Shown here: positions 33,712 through 46,753 of the stretch, in pieces | Numbering within the stretch: position 1 is the stretch's first letter | Layout of the letters: each line of letters begins with the position of its first letter | Assembly (NCBI GenBank): GCA_963930775.1 | Contig: OZ005704.1 | Coordinates: forward strand, 6,510,001 to 6,574,000 | Origin: Cliona cf. orientalis | Taxonomy: Eukaryota; Porifera; Demospongiae; Clionaida; Clionaidae | Direction of reading: 5' to 3' | DNA: 64,000 bases | Notes under the pieces: generated by a model | What the model was told of the DNA's origin: nothing | Database searches by the model: none | The model's input: the letters and a program-made list of their open reading frames with translations, nothing else | Made by a program: the position numbers and the translations under genes

Positions 33712-36700
33712 TTAATTCTTCCTGATGAGGTAGACCTTTTCAGTGTCACAGACCACGGTGCCGGGGGACAGGTTTCTTCTCCGATGCTGGCGTCTCTTAT
33801 TCCATAACACTGCTCCCACTACAACCAGCACTGTTACCAATAGAGCCACGCCCACCCCCAGTAAGACAGCCAGGAGGTTGACTGAGCCTGAGGCCTCACC
33901 GTTGTCACCTTGATCGTTCGGAAGGGCAGCGAAAGAGTCAAAAGTTTGGCTGTTTTGCTTCGTGTAGAAATACGGAGCACCCTGTAATATAATAATAATA
34001 ATATTATTATTATAGTAGTAGTATTGTCAGTGATAATTGATCATAAATAATTACGGTATTGTATGTGTAGCACAACTATTTGCACACATGCAACAGTATT
34101 ATAGCTACAATTATTTTAAGAGGCACATAATAATAATAATATTATACTCAAGCTCACTTCTTTTGGACATTTCAGTTTGGGCTTAAGGTCCCAATTGTCG
34201 GCCTTGCTGCCAACTGGCTCCACCTATGTGAGTGAGTGTGAGTGTGTGTGTGTGTGTATGAGTGAGTGTGAGAGTGTGTGTGTGTGTGTGTGTGAGTGTG
34301 GGTGCATGTGAGTGAGGGTGTATGAGTGTGTACATGTCACATGATACTGTGTGCCTATCTCACTGCAATGTCCACTCATTCACTAACTAACGTACCATAT
34401 TGTTCCACAGGGCAGCAGCTGAAACACAGTGACCTTTGGTTCTGAAATGGAAGCAGTCTACTGCAAAGTAGGACATATCAATTTTTCCATCTTCCTGCAA
34501 AGTATTATAATAATAATTATCATAACAATTAAGGCCACTTGTAAGTCTGTCACAGTGTCACGGTATTATAATATCTATGCAAAGGACAATCTAGGTATGC
34601 TGTCATATTATAATTCTATTAAGCTAAACTCTCTCTCATTGGCTGAGTGGATGTGGTTTACTTAATAGCCAACCAGCCAGAGCTAGAGGGTTTAGCTTGC
34701 TAGATTGTATCAATTGATAAAAAGTTAATGTCACCTTTCTTGGTGATTCCACTTTTTCCATGAATGGCTGCACCACAACTGTGAAATCGTCCCTATGAAG
34801 CTCCGGATTATTAACCATGTTTTCTAGCTCCATCTGTGAGTGATCATATCAAAATTAATCTAATTATGATGACATAATATTATACCACTCATGATTTATG
34901 AGTCGTGAGTTTATAGCACGCAGAACACACTTAGCTAATACTGGCAAGAGATGGTCACGGACTACGCTACGTGTAGATGATTATATCAAGTGTATATAGT
35001 CAAGTGGCATTTTCATGTGGCAGGGTTGTGAAAAACAGCTATAGCTTAAAAATGGCTGAGTGGTGGATGGTTGGGGCCGACCATTCCCGAACATACGTAC
35101 ATGCAGCTTAGCTGCTAGTGTGGGCAGAATCTTACCACTAAAAAGCTACTTTTATCAACAGCCTTACATTGAACCTTGTCTGAGCCTCTGACGTTCTTTC
35201 TCGTTCCTCCTGACTTATACCACAGCTACAAAAGTAACTGTTTAATAGGACAAAAGATAACGTAATTATGACCTGAACCATATTATTATTTCATACTCAA
35301 ATTTAAGTGCATTAATTTAGTATTACTTGTGAACGATTGAACAAATTAATCCGCCCTCTTTGTACACTTCAACAATTTCCGTGACGTCGAGAACCTTCAC
35401 GAGGTTGATGAAAGCTCTTGGCAGCTGAATTGGCAGTAACAATAATTTATTTATTTGTGTTAAATCCAGTACCATAATTCGCGTTAATTTTGTTTGCAAA
35501 ATTTTTTGTGTTAGAAATTTTCGTATAACAATATTTTCATCAACTTTAAGCGTACGCCATATATTCACTGTATAAGTTAGTACAGGTAAACTATTTTCAC
35601 GTAAGAAATTTTCGGCACCTTGCACAAAACAAAAAATTTTACGTAACAAGAAAATTTCGCAAATTACGGTATAGTGGTTTAGTAATGTTACATTGTATAT
35701 ACCTCTGCTAAAATTCCCAGCGCTGCCAAAACATCATTTTTATATTCTTCCACCGCTTCATCGATATTCTACAAAACCAGAGTTTGAGACATAATGCAGA
35801 TATTAAGCTAGCTAGCTTCTTACTTCTCCCTTGCAGACAGCACATAGATCATTTCCACCGATCCAGAGAGTGACCAGCTTCCAGTCTTCTTCATAGTTGA
35901 CGTCCTGATGTGGTGAAGATGTAATGCGTTTCCATGCAATTTTTAATGGTAGTTAATTAATTTTGTGCTATGTAGTAGTTAGGTTTTTTTTATCGGTTAC
36001 TAGTAAAATTGGTCAAAATCAATGCTAAAGTGAATCCTCACCAGAGTTTCTACTATAATTAAGATGCATACCGGGTCGGCCTTTATCTTGTCAACTAGTG
36101 TCCTGGCTTGACCTGGCATACCACTACAGAAAAGATTTGCACACTATAAAAATTAACTTAATTACGGTAGATACCATGCACACCTAGCCTAGTACAGTGT
36201 CCTAGCTATAGCTAGCAGTATAAAAATTTAAAATAGTTATATACAGTGTAACCCTCTATTCTGGACACCCTTGGGACAGCTTCAAGTGTCCTGACTAAAG
36301 GAAATGTCCTCATTTCAAGTGTCCTTATAGAAGGGTTCCACTGCATGTAGCATGACAGAAGCAGCTCACATAGCCGTGGCTCCGGATATCGCGACATTAT
36401 TCCTTGCATTGCTAGTATCTGGACCACCATACTGCACAGAGAACCCCTTCACATCTGGATTATACTTCTTGATGATATCTATCAAGTGTGTGTGTGTGTT
36501 TGTGTGTGAGTTGCCAAATTATTGACTATGAAAGGGGACCATGGACAGTAATCAGCTACATGACATTGATTGAAGTGCACTCAACAATGCATCACCCCAG
36601 TCAGTATCATGTAGCTATATTACGTGTGTCTGTGTATGTATATATGACATTGTACACATGACATTGTACATGTGTTGCATGTATGTATGTGGTGTGTGAT

Positions 36701-37492
36701 GTGGGTGAATGTGTGTTAGCTGGAAGTGGGTGCATGTTTGCGATTATGTCATAATGATGTAATGGCATAATGTAGGTCATACAAAAAAGTTGTCAGGATG
36801 AGTAATACGTGTTTTGTGTAAACAATGACACCATGCAGTTTCTCTTTTCCCAGCCAGCTCAGCTCTCATGATGGAAGTGAGCCATTTTTGGAACTATCCA
36901 AAAACCCTAGCTAGCTTAAGTTGCTAGCAACCTTATCAATTCGATACAATCCACAAAAGATATTTTTAAGGAATGTGCATAATGGAAGTGTTAGTCATTG
37001 TTTATATTGTTGACATTCTAGAAGCTTCCATACAGGATTCTGCATATAAAGTGATAAGCTTCCACCTGCCGGACACAGCTTCTCTCAGTCACATTCCCCA
37101 ATCCCGAAGCCCTTTTCACAATGTCATGCATACCACAACTAGTGACTGTATCCTCAATGTTACATACACACACACTCACACACGTATAATATAAAAGAAC
37201 ATACTTGGTAGTGTGACATAGGAATCCAGGTCTCCATCTCCTCCAATGCTAAAGGTCAAGGGAAACAAAATTAATGGCAACAATAGGGAAGTTAGCTATA
37301 TAATATACTCATTCGTTTTGTTGCAAACCACGGTTAGAATATTATTAGGTATACACATATTATTAATTATGTCCACCCACGTCCATTGACTCACTCACCT
37401 CCAAGACACTCCTCTGTACTCTCTGAGTGTTGTGATGATTGTACTTGCCTTAGCCGCCATCGCTGCCTAGAGAGAGGGAGAGGGAGAGTGGG

Positions 37493-37540
<48 letters not shown>

Positions 37541-38355
37541 GAGAGAAAGAGAGAGAGGCAGCAGATAGAGGCCACATATGATTGGTAGCTATTATAGTAT
37601 AATACACGGTCACCTAAGTTGTGAACTCACGGTAATGGAGTCTCCCATGGCTCCCACTACCTTGATGTCTGCTGGCGTCAACTCATTAACTGTAGTTTTT
37701 ATTATGTGACCACTTAAATTTTTTTTCCTTCTGTGCATACTATACCATAGTGCAAGTCAAAAAACGTACCATTTGTAGCCTTTGCTTCAATATTTGTGTC
37801 ACAGTCAAATGGCTCGTCAATACATGCTGCCTGTATTTTACATAAATACAGTACTTGCATAATACTAGTATAAAAATGAGATGGTTGCCGTGGCACTGTA
37901 ACTACTAACACAACCATGTAAACGCTATTATATCTAGTACCCCAAAGAATGGGAAGTGTCATGCTCTTCTATGTATTCTTGCATACCGGGTAGCATCGGT
38001 AAGTGTCACTGGACAGTATGTAATGGAATAGCCGAATTAATATTATTTGCTCTCTGTAGGGATACCCCCCTCCCAATGCACGATGTCATGCCAGGCTCCA
38101 GCTATATACACAAAAAGTGTACAAGCTTGAAAATTACCCATGAAATGTGTTAATAAGGACACCTCCTTTAATCAGGATACCTTGTACACTGTTCCTATAT
38201 GTAATAGGGTGTCTGTATTAGTAGGGTTCTCCACTATGTCAGGCTGCATGTATAATTATGCGGGGCTTACCAGCTCTACAGCTGAATCATCTAATACTTG
38301 GTCGAAGGGAATACCACTGGCATTGTAGACCTCCCATAGCTTACGTATGTACTCA

Positions 38356-38408
<53 letters not shown>

Positions 38409-39028
38409 ATGTGTGTGTGTGAGAGTGAGTAACAGAAGATTCTGCACTACTACAAAGGACAATAGAACTGGTTTTTATAGTCTAATGCGAGTAGCTATAT
38501 ACCTTCAACCTTCTGTCGATCACATGTCCAATTTAACGACGACTTACTATTGTGATCACGCACTCGTACACACATGCCATGAATATTTTCATAAAGTCTC
38601 TTAAAATGGTGGTGGTAAACCACATGACCTATGCTGAGTATTTTGAAAGCATCTTCTTCTCAGGATGACTCAAGCAGCAAAATTTATACACTGCATGCAA
38701 GATTATATCCCCAACGTTATCACATACAGTGTGCATGCAAAATTCCTCTACTGGGGGCATATGCTTGCTCGCAACTTCACAAGATTCTATCTACTCAGAG
38801 TCCAGCGGCCGATTCCCAACTTATCAATGTTGCACAATTTCTCCCAGTTTCGATGTGCAATATTGAAATACCGTAAAGCTGGGCTGCATGAGACAAGGCT
38901 AGAGTAGCTCCCTATGTTTTCTGATAGCAGTAAACCTATTAAAGCTTACTCTCTTCAGATTGGCATTGCACTCTGGATGAGGATATCAGATAGAGCACGG
39001 CTAGCAGTAATACTCCCTTGCTTGCCAT
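33712..39028 (-). CDS. PLB1: Phospholipase B1-like membrane GDSL lipase, tandem copy A
   Basis: Sixteen exons on the minus strand: 38950-39028, 38271-38356, 37770-37830, 37631-37689, 37399-37466, 37205-37248, 36370-36478, 36072-36123, 35824-35904, 35703-35768, 35327-35424, 35168-35225, 34735-34833, 34396-34494, 34158-34223, 33712-33981. They give 464 residues in frame. It has a signal peptide (MASKGVLLLAVLYLISSSRV), one SGNH/GDSL lipase unit, one transmembrane helix near 409-435, and a basic cytosolic tail. Catalytic blocks are GAMGDSIT (Ser93), RGVSWSIGGDG, WIGGNDLC (Asn204) and VDCFHF (Asp333/His336). Human PLB1 carries four such repeats; this gene has one. The family hydrolyses phospholipids, lysophospholipids and glycerides at the cell surface. 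It is paralogous to the gene at 39788-45178, and its promoter lies beyond 39028. Confidence 0.93.
35470..35671. mobile_element. MITE, TACCATAATTCGCG type
   Basis: The left end TACCATAATTCGCGTTAATTTTG and right end AATTTCGCAAATTACGGTA are imperfect inverted repeats. The element spans 202 bp in a PLB1-A intron, with internal GAAATTTTCG words as in 8462-8666. Confidence 0.75.
36242..36349. mobile_element. Short pogo/Tigger-like MITE
   Basis: TACAGTGTAACCCTCTATTCTGG on the left and AGAAGGGTTCCACTGCATGTA on the right are imperfect inverted repeats about 108 bp apart. Inside, GTGTCC words alternate in orientation. The CAGTG...(C/T)CTCTATT ends are like those of the element at 49459-50056. Confidence 0.65.
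37496..37556. repeat. (GA)n microsatellite
   Basis: About 60 bp of GA dinucleotides with a few interruptions, in a PLB1-A intron just upstream of the exon at 37399-37466. Similar but shorter GA runs occur at the matching place in PLB1-B (43219-43256). Confidence 0.85.
38357..38408. repeat. (GT)n microsatellite
   Basis: About 26 GT units directly upstream (minus strand) of PLB1-A exon 2, so the polypyrimidine tract of that acceptor is made of CA repeats. Confidence 0.85.
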
Positions 39029-39787
39029 CCTTGTAATGCAGCGTCAGGTGTGGACCAGCCTCACCTGGAAACTGAAAGAGAATATTAACAATATTATTTC
39101 TGTCAGCACACGCAGTGCATAATATTACTATGATCTTGTGTATGCTTCTGCATGCAGATACTTACTTTTCCCTTTCTGGCCTGGGCTGCTGAGTTGATTA
39201 TTATTTGCCAGCAGTGCATATCCTTATGGGGAGAAAAAGGGGGCGTGCCGGTGACATGTGACACACCCCACGTTCTACACACATTATGCGCATGCGTATG
39301 CGCATGAGCCATTTGTACACGTGGTACTTTCTGTTTACAGCATAGACTAGCATAACTGCAACGTTCTGTAAATTTGACATGAATTTTATGCTTCATGCAA
39401 GAGAATTGATAACAATTTCTATTTGCAAGGTAAGTACACTTTCATTGGAAAAAAACAAGCCTATACTAATTTAGCCTCATCTTCCACTGGCTCCAGCTCC
39501 AGGCTAGCTATCTTTCCCTTAATTTCTGAAGAGCCTATATTATACAGCTGGAGACGAGGTTAATAATTTATACCCTACGAGAAGCTTGAAAATAAATTAC
39601 CAAATCATCAAAAGAGTCACAATATTGATCATTAATTTCAGAGACACATAAATAATTCTTGCTCATCATTCATGTTAAATTAATGATTCAACATTACACC
39701 CGTAAATTGCTGTCAATAAGTAAAATTTAACACACATAATAATAAATATTATCAGGAGCACATGTGCTTCTGATATTATTATAGTCA
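39029..39787 (-). promoter_or_regulatory. PLB1-A upstream region
   Basis: Region between the PLB1-A start and the PLB1-B stop. At about 39185-39310 it carries TTTGCCAGCAGTG, GGGAGAAAAAGGGGGCGTG, a CATGTGAC E-box, GACACACCCCACG and TATGCGCATGCGTATGCGCA. The same series recurs upstream of PLB1-B at about 45395-45520, so the promoter was duplicated with the gene. The rest is AT-rich with no feature seen. Confidence 0.6.
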
Positions 39788-41919
39788 CTAGCTCTTCCTG
39801 ATGAGGTAGACCTTTTCAGTGTCGCAGACCACAGTGCCGGGGGACAGGTTTCTTCTCCGATGCTGGCGTCTCTTATTCCACAACACTACTCCCATCACAC
39901 CTCCCACCACAACCAGCACTGTTACCAATAGAGCCACGCCCACCCCCAGTAGGACAGCCAGGAGATTGACTGAGCCTGAGGCCTCACCGTTGTCACCTTC
40001 TTGATTAGAGTCATCATTTGGAAGAGCACCAAAGGAACCAAAGGATAAACTGTTTTGCTTCGTGTAGAAGTATGGAGCACCCTGCAAAAGAAAATAGTGT
40101 GTACATTACTGCTGATCAGCTCCTGATCACAGATGACTTACTTCAGCTGGACATTTCAGCGTTGGATCAAGATCCCAGGTATTTTTCTTGCTGCCTACTG
40201 GCTCCATCTACAGGTGAGTATAATAGTATTGATTATGTGAGATACTACTTAGTCTCATAACCCTATCACTATCTAACACCTACTGACCATATTGTTCCAG
40301 AGAGCAGCAGCTGCAACACGATGTCCTTTGGTTCTGAAATGGAAGCAGTCTACTGCAAAGTAGGACATATCAACTTTGCCATTTTCCTGCAAATGTGACG
40401 TGTATAAAATAATTTAAAAAAAAGCCGCTTCTTTGTAATCTGACGGCTGTGGATGTATGTAATATGAGGTGAATTTCTACACAACTGTCACCTTTCTTGG
40501 TGCATCTATGTTCTCCATGAATGGCTGAAGCACAACCGTGAAGTCATCTCTGTGAAACTCCTCATCATCAACAATCATCTGGAGTTGCTCCTATAGTTAG
40601 TGATAATAATAACAACAATTAAAAACGTTTGCGGTAGATTCATAATAATATTATAGAGTTAAAACTAGCTACACCTACGGGTGAAATTCACTTTACCATT
40701 ATTAATTTATTCCCAGTCTTACATTGTAATCTCTCTGAGCCTGCGCTGTTCTCTCTTTGTCTTTTTGGGATATCCCACACTTGCAAACAGCACTACAATA
40801 ATAAGCATTGCATTAGAGTAGAATGATAGAACAGTAGAAAGACTATATATACTTCACGCTTTTACTTACTTGTGGACAAGATGGCATATGAGTCCACCCT
40901 CATCCAACACGTCCACCAGATCTGTGACATCAAGAATCTTCACAAGATTAACAAATGTTCTCGGCAACTGCATTCAAATTAAATTCACACAACATAATAA
41001 ACAGTAGTCTCTCCAGAAGGGGAATCCGTTTTGCATCATTAATTTTCAATATATCATTTTTTGACATGTTCTGTCATCTTAGCCTTATCCAAAAATTGTG
41101 GTCTAAAATGTATAATGATTGAGAATCTACCAGAAAGGGGGCAGGGGTGCATACAGTGGGTCGTGGTGGTTATATCAAGAACACTACTGGTCAATGTACC
41201 TCTTTCAAAATAGTCAATGCTTCTCTGATCTTGCCGCCATAGTTCTCTGGTGTGTGTTTATCCTAAGCAATGAAAAAATAATGCCATCTGTGAGTCATTT
41301 TTTTCTGGTCAAATAGTGACTTACTGATCCTTTGCAAACAGCACATAGATCATTTCCACCAATCCAGAGGGTAATCAACTTCCAGTCTTCTTCAATGTTG
41401 ACATTCTTTTGAAGTATAAATACAATATTTTCAACTATGTATGATACAAAATTAATAGTGCATACTTTGTCAGCTTGTATCTTCTCAACAAGTCTTCTTG
41501 CTTGGTCTGGCATACCACTGAACAGAATTATGAGATATCATTCATGCAGGAATTTCTACTATGTGCATGATATGGAACTGTATAGTTTAACTTTATCATG
41601 CTATCCCTAGTTCTCAAGGCTAGGCACCTGTCCCTTTCAATTGCTGGAATTAGGTTAATATTTGCCTGCAGTGGGCAATGGGAGGGTTAATTGCCCCATA
41701 GTGGTTTATGATTGGTATAAACTTTCATGCATACAGCAAAGCAATAATTATAAGCCTCAATAAGCCTAAGAGTTTATTGGCTTACTTAGCTACGGCTCCT
41801 GTTACTGCAACGTCATTCTTGGCATTGGAAGATCCAATTTTGGTCAATGGTATAGTGTACTTTGTAGCAAACCCCCTCACATTTGGGTTGTACATCTTTA
41901 TTATGTCTATGAAAGTGTA

Positions 41920-41960
<41 letters not shown>

Positions 41961-44900
41961 ATGTGTGTGTGAGGTGTGTGTGGCCGTGATTTGGGATGAT
42001 GTCATAATGATGTATGACATAATATAATCCATTTTAAATTATTATTATGGCATATAAAGTTGAAAGGATGAGTAATGTCTTTTGTGTAAACAATGACACT
42101 CTATATAGCAGCTCAATTTATCTTTTCCCAACTGGCTCAGTATTTGTGGAAGTGATCCATTTTTGGAAACACCTAGTATAGCCTTCGTTTAACAGTAGCA
42201 ACCTTATCTATTTGACACAATCAAGCTACATATCAGAGGATGTACACTGTTGCTATAGATAGAAATGGTATCACTAGTCTATTTATACACAGTTACACTT
42301 CTATGACAGTGGAACGTATCAAAGGATGTATACTGTTGCCGTGATAGTATTTAAAAATAATACATACAGCTCAGCTAAACTAAGGTTCTTCAAAACATGC
42401 ATTTCTGAAGCTTCACGGATAGTGTTACCATACTCATTTCCTATATCCCTTAAAGAGTACATTCCAACCCGAAGCCCTGCCCATATATAGTCTAATACTG
42501 AATATACCACGACCACATTATATACCTACATCCTCTATGGTGCAGCTGCGCACAAAGAAATGCCCGTACAAGTGTATGTGTACATACTTGGTAGAGTGAC
42601 GAAGGAACTCAGATCTCCATCTCCTCCGATGCTATGTAATGGAACGAGGAAACAAGATGGACAAGATAAACAAGGGAAATGAGCATAGGCTGTTAGCCGT
42701 ATATGGCAACGGGGGCTCTAAGGTTCCTTCCAGTGTACATGCATGATTAATTAATGCTTGCAGCGCGTGTAATAATTAATTGGTGAGCTAGAGATAGTTT
42801 GCTAGCTTTGTCTCAATCCATGGGGCATGAGGTGTAGCCAGCTATGGCCAGATATGTACAATGCAGCTAATAATGCACTTATTTAACACTTGTTTGTACT
42901 AACTGGTTAATTAAGCCTATGATCTAACTTACTAGTACTGAAAGTTTTGTCTAGTTCATTGGATTGGTTAATGAGAGTCATGCATGCACGTTATGATCTA
43001 ATATCAATGGAGCGGAAAGTCTTGGTAAACTTCACAGCCGACTAACCATACAGAGAACAGTTTTGATTGTTTTAATTGTCGTACACATGCACTCATTATA
43101 TTGTCAATTAAATCACACACCTCCATGAAACTCCTCTGTATTCAGTGAGTGCTGTGAGGATTGTGTTGGCCTGTGCACCCATTGCTGCCTATGTGGTGTG
43201 GAGTTGAGTATGCATTGAGAGAGAGGGAGAGGAAACAAGAGAGAGAGAGAGAGAGTTGAATAGTTGCTATACTATAGATAGGTAGGCATCAGATATTTAC
43301 AAAACTCACAGTAATGGAGTCTCCCATGGCTCCCACTACCTTGATGTCTGCTGGCGTCAACTCATTAACTGTCATGACCAGTAGTAAGATTGTATCATTA
43401 AATTTTGTACTATACTACGTACATAATTGTAATTTACATACCATTTGTAGCCTTTGCTTCGATATTTGTATTGCAGTCAAGTGGAATACCCATAGTCTGC
43501 GTAATAAATCAAGCATCATATTTTTTCAATAATTATGTTACACAACAAGTTCCCTTAATTCGCTCACAATTATTATCATAGTGGAGCACTAGAACGAGAC
43601 AGTTTCCACGATAACAAATATGATACACTATAACTCAACCGCGTAAACACAATATCCTACAGCATGGCTGCCCCACTCTAGGAATGGGAACTATCATTCT
43701 TGTATTAATTAACAAGATATTAAGAAGTGAAATTGTTTTTCTCCACTATAATGAGGTCATGAACGGATCAGTTATCACTTAATTTTATTAAATTTTATAA
43801 TGAGATCACAATAATATTATTATATTATTATTAAGCTTCCCTCGAAAATTTAATAATAACAATTATTGGTTATCTAATAATAATTACAAGCTAGGGACCT
43901 ACCAGGAGCTCAACTGAATCATCTAACTCTTGATCCCACGGAATTCCACTGGCATTGTAGGCCTCCTGTAGCTTACGTATGTAGTCTACATCATGAGTGT
44001 GGAGGGAGAGAGAGAGGGAGAAAGAGGGGAGGGAGAGAGGGCGGGAGAGAGAGAGAGTGAGCGAAGGAGCTACTGGAAATCTATACACTACATGTATTGA
44101 CAAATTGAACAAATTTAAAGACCATAATAGTGAATAGATGATAACATCTTGTGACTACACAGCTACAATGGATATCAATACAACACATAATATTCTATGT
44201 CAGTGCAATGTTATTCACAGTTGTATGATGAGTCATGTGCACACACACACACATCGATCCCATGACTGCATGGAGCAAAATTTCACAATCACAAATTAAA
44301 ACATTGACAATATTATAAAGTGTGACAGTCGAGCAAACACCAATACTGGATGTTTTTGAAAGCATCTTCAGTGTCTGTACTCTATGACTCATGCACACAC
44401 AGCTAAATCAATGATTCCCCCTAGAGCTTTTCAAGCAATAAAAACACAACATAAGTATAAATAGTAATAAGTGTACACTGAAGCTGTGATATTTTCGATT
44501 CCCCAAAAAATCAGAAGATTTTCATACTACAGTTGCCACCTACTAGTGAGAGTACCACTGCATACCATATCTATGACTGCATGTCTTTCCCGTTCAAATA
44601 TCATATTTGTTGTGGTTGTGGTCACACTTCCATGTTTCCTTGTGATAAAATAAACAACTGCATATCCTGAGCAGCTAGCCTCTGCCACGGTTGACAGCCA
44701 CACTTGCATGTATTCCTGCACGACAATTCTAGTCTACTCAGATTCGAGGCTTTTCCTCCGGACTGTTTATCATCTCGTGATATCTCTTCCCATAATGACA
44801 CATGTTTGAAGGCCACAGGATGTATATACTTTAGCACCCAAAACACGCTGACTTGATGGTTGATGTACTATAATATTATATTTACTGGTTACGGATGGAC

Positions 44901-45178
44901 ACATGACCTTCATCATGACAATATTTATCTCATATCAAAAGATATTTTTATCTAACGCTAAACCGGCAAAGTTTATGACTTTCTTGAAGGTTTATAATAA
45001 TAATAGGCACCACTTCCTCAGCCTAGCTAATTATATAACCATGCCCAAGTGGTGGCTACTGATTTCCTCCCACTGACTTACTCTGTTCTTCAGATTCAGA
45101 TTGGCACTGCACTCTGGCTAGAGAGATCAGATGGAGCATGCCCAGTAGCAGCAACACTACGGTGCCTGCACTCTGCAT
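39788..45178 (-). CDS. PLB1: Phospholipase B1-like membrane GDSL lipase, tandem copy B
   Basis: Sixteen exons on the minus strand: 45082-45178, 43903-43985, 43442-43496, 43310-43368, 43121-43188, 42588-42631, 41786-41906, 41466-41517, 41325-41405, 41200-41262, 40870-40967, 40723-40792, 40492-40590, 40288-40386, 40142-40207, 39788-40081. They give 482 residues in frame, with exon borders matching copy A. It has a signal peptide (MQSAGTVVLLLLGMLHLISL), GAMGDSIT (Ser96), RGVSWSIGGDG, WIGGNDLC (Asn211), VDCFHF (Asp343/His346), a C-terminal transmembrane helix and a basic tail ending VYLIRKS. All catalytic blocks are intact, so both copies should be active. Some exons are almost identical in DNA to copy A (43310-43368), others clearly differ (43442-43496). 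The upstream region is shared with the divergent C/EBP gene. Confidence 0.93.
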
Positions 45179-45826
45179 TGCTGCTTCCCCTATGCAGATG
45201 GTGGATCAAGCCAGCTATACCACCAAGATTGCAACTGCAAAAGAGAGTATCAAAATTTGCAATACATACTGGTATGGTATATTAATACACATTGAAGTAT
45301 GCAGCCTATTTAAATACTGTAATTTTGAATACACTGCATGCAAATACGTACTCAGTTTTTCTTTTTGGTTCTCTTTAGCTAATGATCTCTCAGATTTTGC
45401 CAGCAGTGTAAACATTCTTTTTGGGAAGAAAAAGGGGCGTAGCTAGATCCAGCTCGCACATCATGTGACCGTCTCTCGCGTGACACACCCACGGTTGTGA
45501 CGCGTTGTGAGCATGCGCAATGCGGAAATGGTGCTAAATTTAGTAACCCCGAGTGACGTCACCCTTAATTCCTGGTCACCTAGCCGCGACTATTTTACCG
45601 AGCAGACCACGATATTGCATCAGAGAATACGTTGTGAAAGAGCTGACAAGAGAGCAATAAAGTACTATTTCTTCACCCCCTTCCCCCCTTCGCCTTAGCG
45701 TAAAATGTAAGTAAAAGTAAAATACGAGCGTTTGTGACCGAGCGAATCGCTTCGATTCACGAGATCTCTACGATTTACAGTGTGATCAAAATTTTACCAT
45801 GTTCTCTTTTTTCTGTTCCCTCAGAT
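45179..45826. promoter_or_regulatory. Divergent promoter, PLB1-B and C/EBP
   Basis: These 648 bp hold the PLB1-type block near 45395-45520, TCATGTGACC at about 45464, GAGCATGCGCAATGCGG at 45509, and GTGACGTCACC at about 45554, a palindromic CRE-like site. A 5' UTR intron of the C/EBP gene appears to run from 45707 (AAAAT/GTAAGT) to 45824 (CCCTCAG). Confidence 0.55.
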
Positions 45827-46753
45827 ATGGAAGGATTTGATACTAGATTTGAGGACATAGTCTCGCGTGCCACTATTGAGGACCGAAGTTTCTTCGACGA
45901 GCTTAGGCAGTTGGAGTTCGAAGAGAAGGCTCCAATACAGAGCGCCCCCGGCACTACTCTTGAAGTTGTGAGCGGTAGCACTGTAATAGGAGGAGGAGAC
46001 CCTCTGGGCATCTACGCCAACGAGGATTCCGTCGACCTTACGAACTTTCTGCCCTTCGAAGATCCTTACCCTGCCTCCTCTGGTGGTGCCAAGGAGACTG
46101 ATAGCCTGGCTATAGTGTCCTCAGCCTCGACCGGAAACCTCCTCCAGGAGACCTGCTTCTCCACTGCTGCCGACCAAAAATCCCTCACCAATACTATCGA
46201 TACGTCCTCTTGGCCCCACAGTGGTTGCTCTGAAGTGAATACCGACTTCTCTTTCAGGAGCTACCTCCCACCAACCTCTACGACTCATAGTCTGAGCATG
46301 TACGACGTGTCTGGAATTGGAACCAACAACCCATCGAACAACATGCCTGTCAACATCGAAACGGTCCAGATCGACATCCCCTCCCAGAGCACCAGCGGAG
46401 CAACAACCAACCACCACCAGATTACCGGAATGAGCCACCCCGTAGGCACTCGACCTGCCCCTGGAAAAGCCCCCAAGACCAAGAAGAAGCGTATGCCCGA
46501 AAAGGGCACCTCTGAGTACCGTCAGAAGCGAGACCGCAACAATGTGGCCGTGAGAAAGAGCCGTGAGAAGAGCAAGATGCGTGTGCATGAGACGGAGCAG
46601 AGAGTCAAGGAGTTGGAAGACGAGAACCAGCGCCTTCAGTCGAGGATCACCCTCCTTACCAAGGAACTGAACGTGTTGAAGAGCCTGTTCACAAGCGTTC
46701 AGCCCTCCACCCTCAAGACTGAATCCCAATCTTCTGCCTCTCACGCCCAGTGA
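45827..46753 (+). CDS. CEBP: C/EBP-type bZIP transcription factor
   Basis: Coding region of 308 residues in one exon, starting at ATG 45827 just after a likely acceptor (CTGTTCCCTCAG/AT). The ORF could extend upstream to 45734, but that part crosses the intron. The C terminus is a C/EBP bZIP (about 227-290): EYRQKRDRNNVAVRKSREK, with the hallmark RNNxAVRKSR, then a heptad zipper KELEDENQRLQSRITLLTKE. The N-terminal half has DSVDLTNFLPFED, similar in character to the acidic activation boxes of vertebrate C/EBPs. C/EBP dimers bind TTGCGCAA-like sites and control differentiation, stress and metabolic genes. A coding region without introns also occurs in vertebrate CEBPA and CEBPB. The closest paralogue cannot be fixed. 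Confidence 0.92.
   Translation: MEGFDTRFEDIVSRATIEDRSFFDELRQLEFEEKAPIQSAPGTTLEVVSGSTVIGGGDPLGIYANEDSVDLTNFLPFEDPYPASSGGAKETDSLAIVSSASTGNLLQETCFSTAADQKSLTNTIDTSSWPHSGCSEVNTDFSFRSYLPPTSTTHSLSMYDVSGIGTNNPSNNMPVNIETVQIDIPSQSTSGATTNHHQITGMSHPVGTRPAPGKAPKTKKKRMPEKGTSEYRQKRDRNNVAVRKSREKSKMRVHETEQRVKELEDENQRLQSRITLLTKELNVLKSLFTSVQPSTLKTESQSSASHAQ

Noticed and set aside
38040-38240. Another pogo-like element with GGACACC/GTGTCTG words
   Set aside because: Words resemble those at 36242 but I could not define matching ends, so it is not listed as a feature.
46121-46744. 207-codon minus-strand frame across C/EBP
   Set aside because: Shadow of the C/EBP coding exon, which has a clear bZIP domain on the plus strand.
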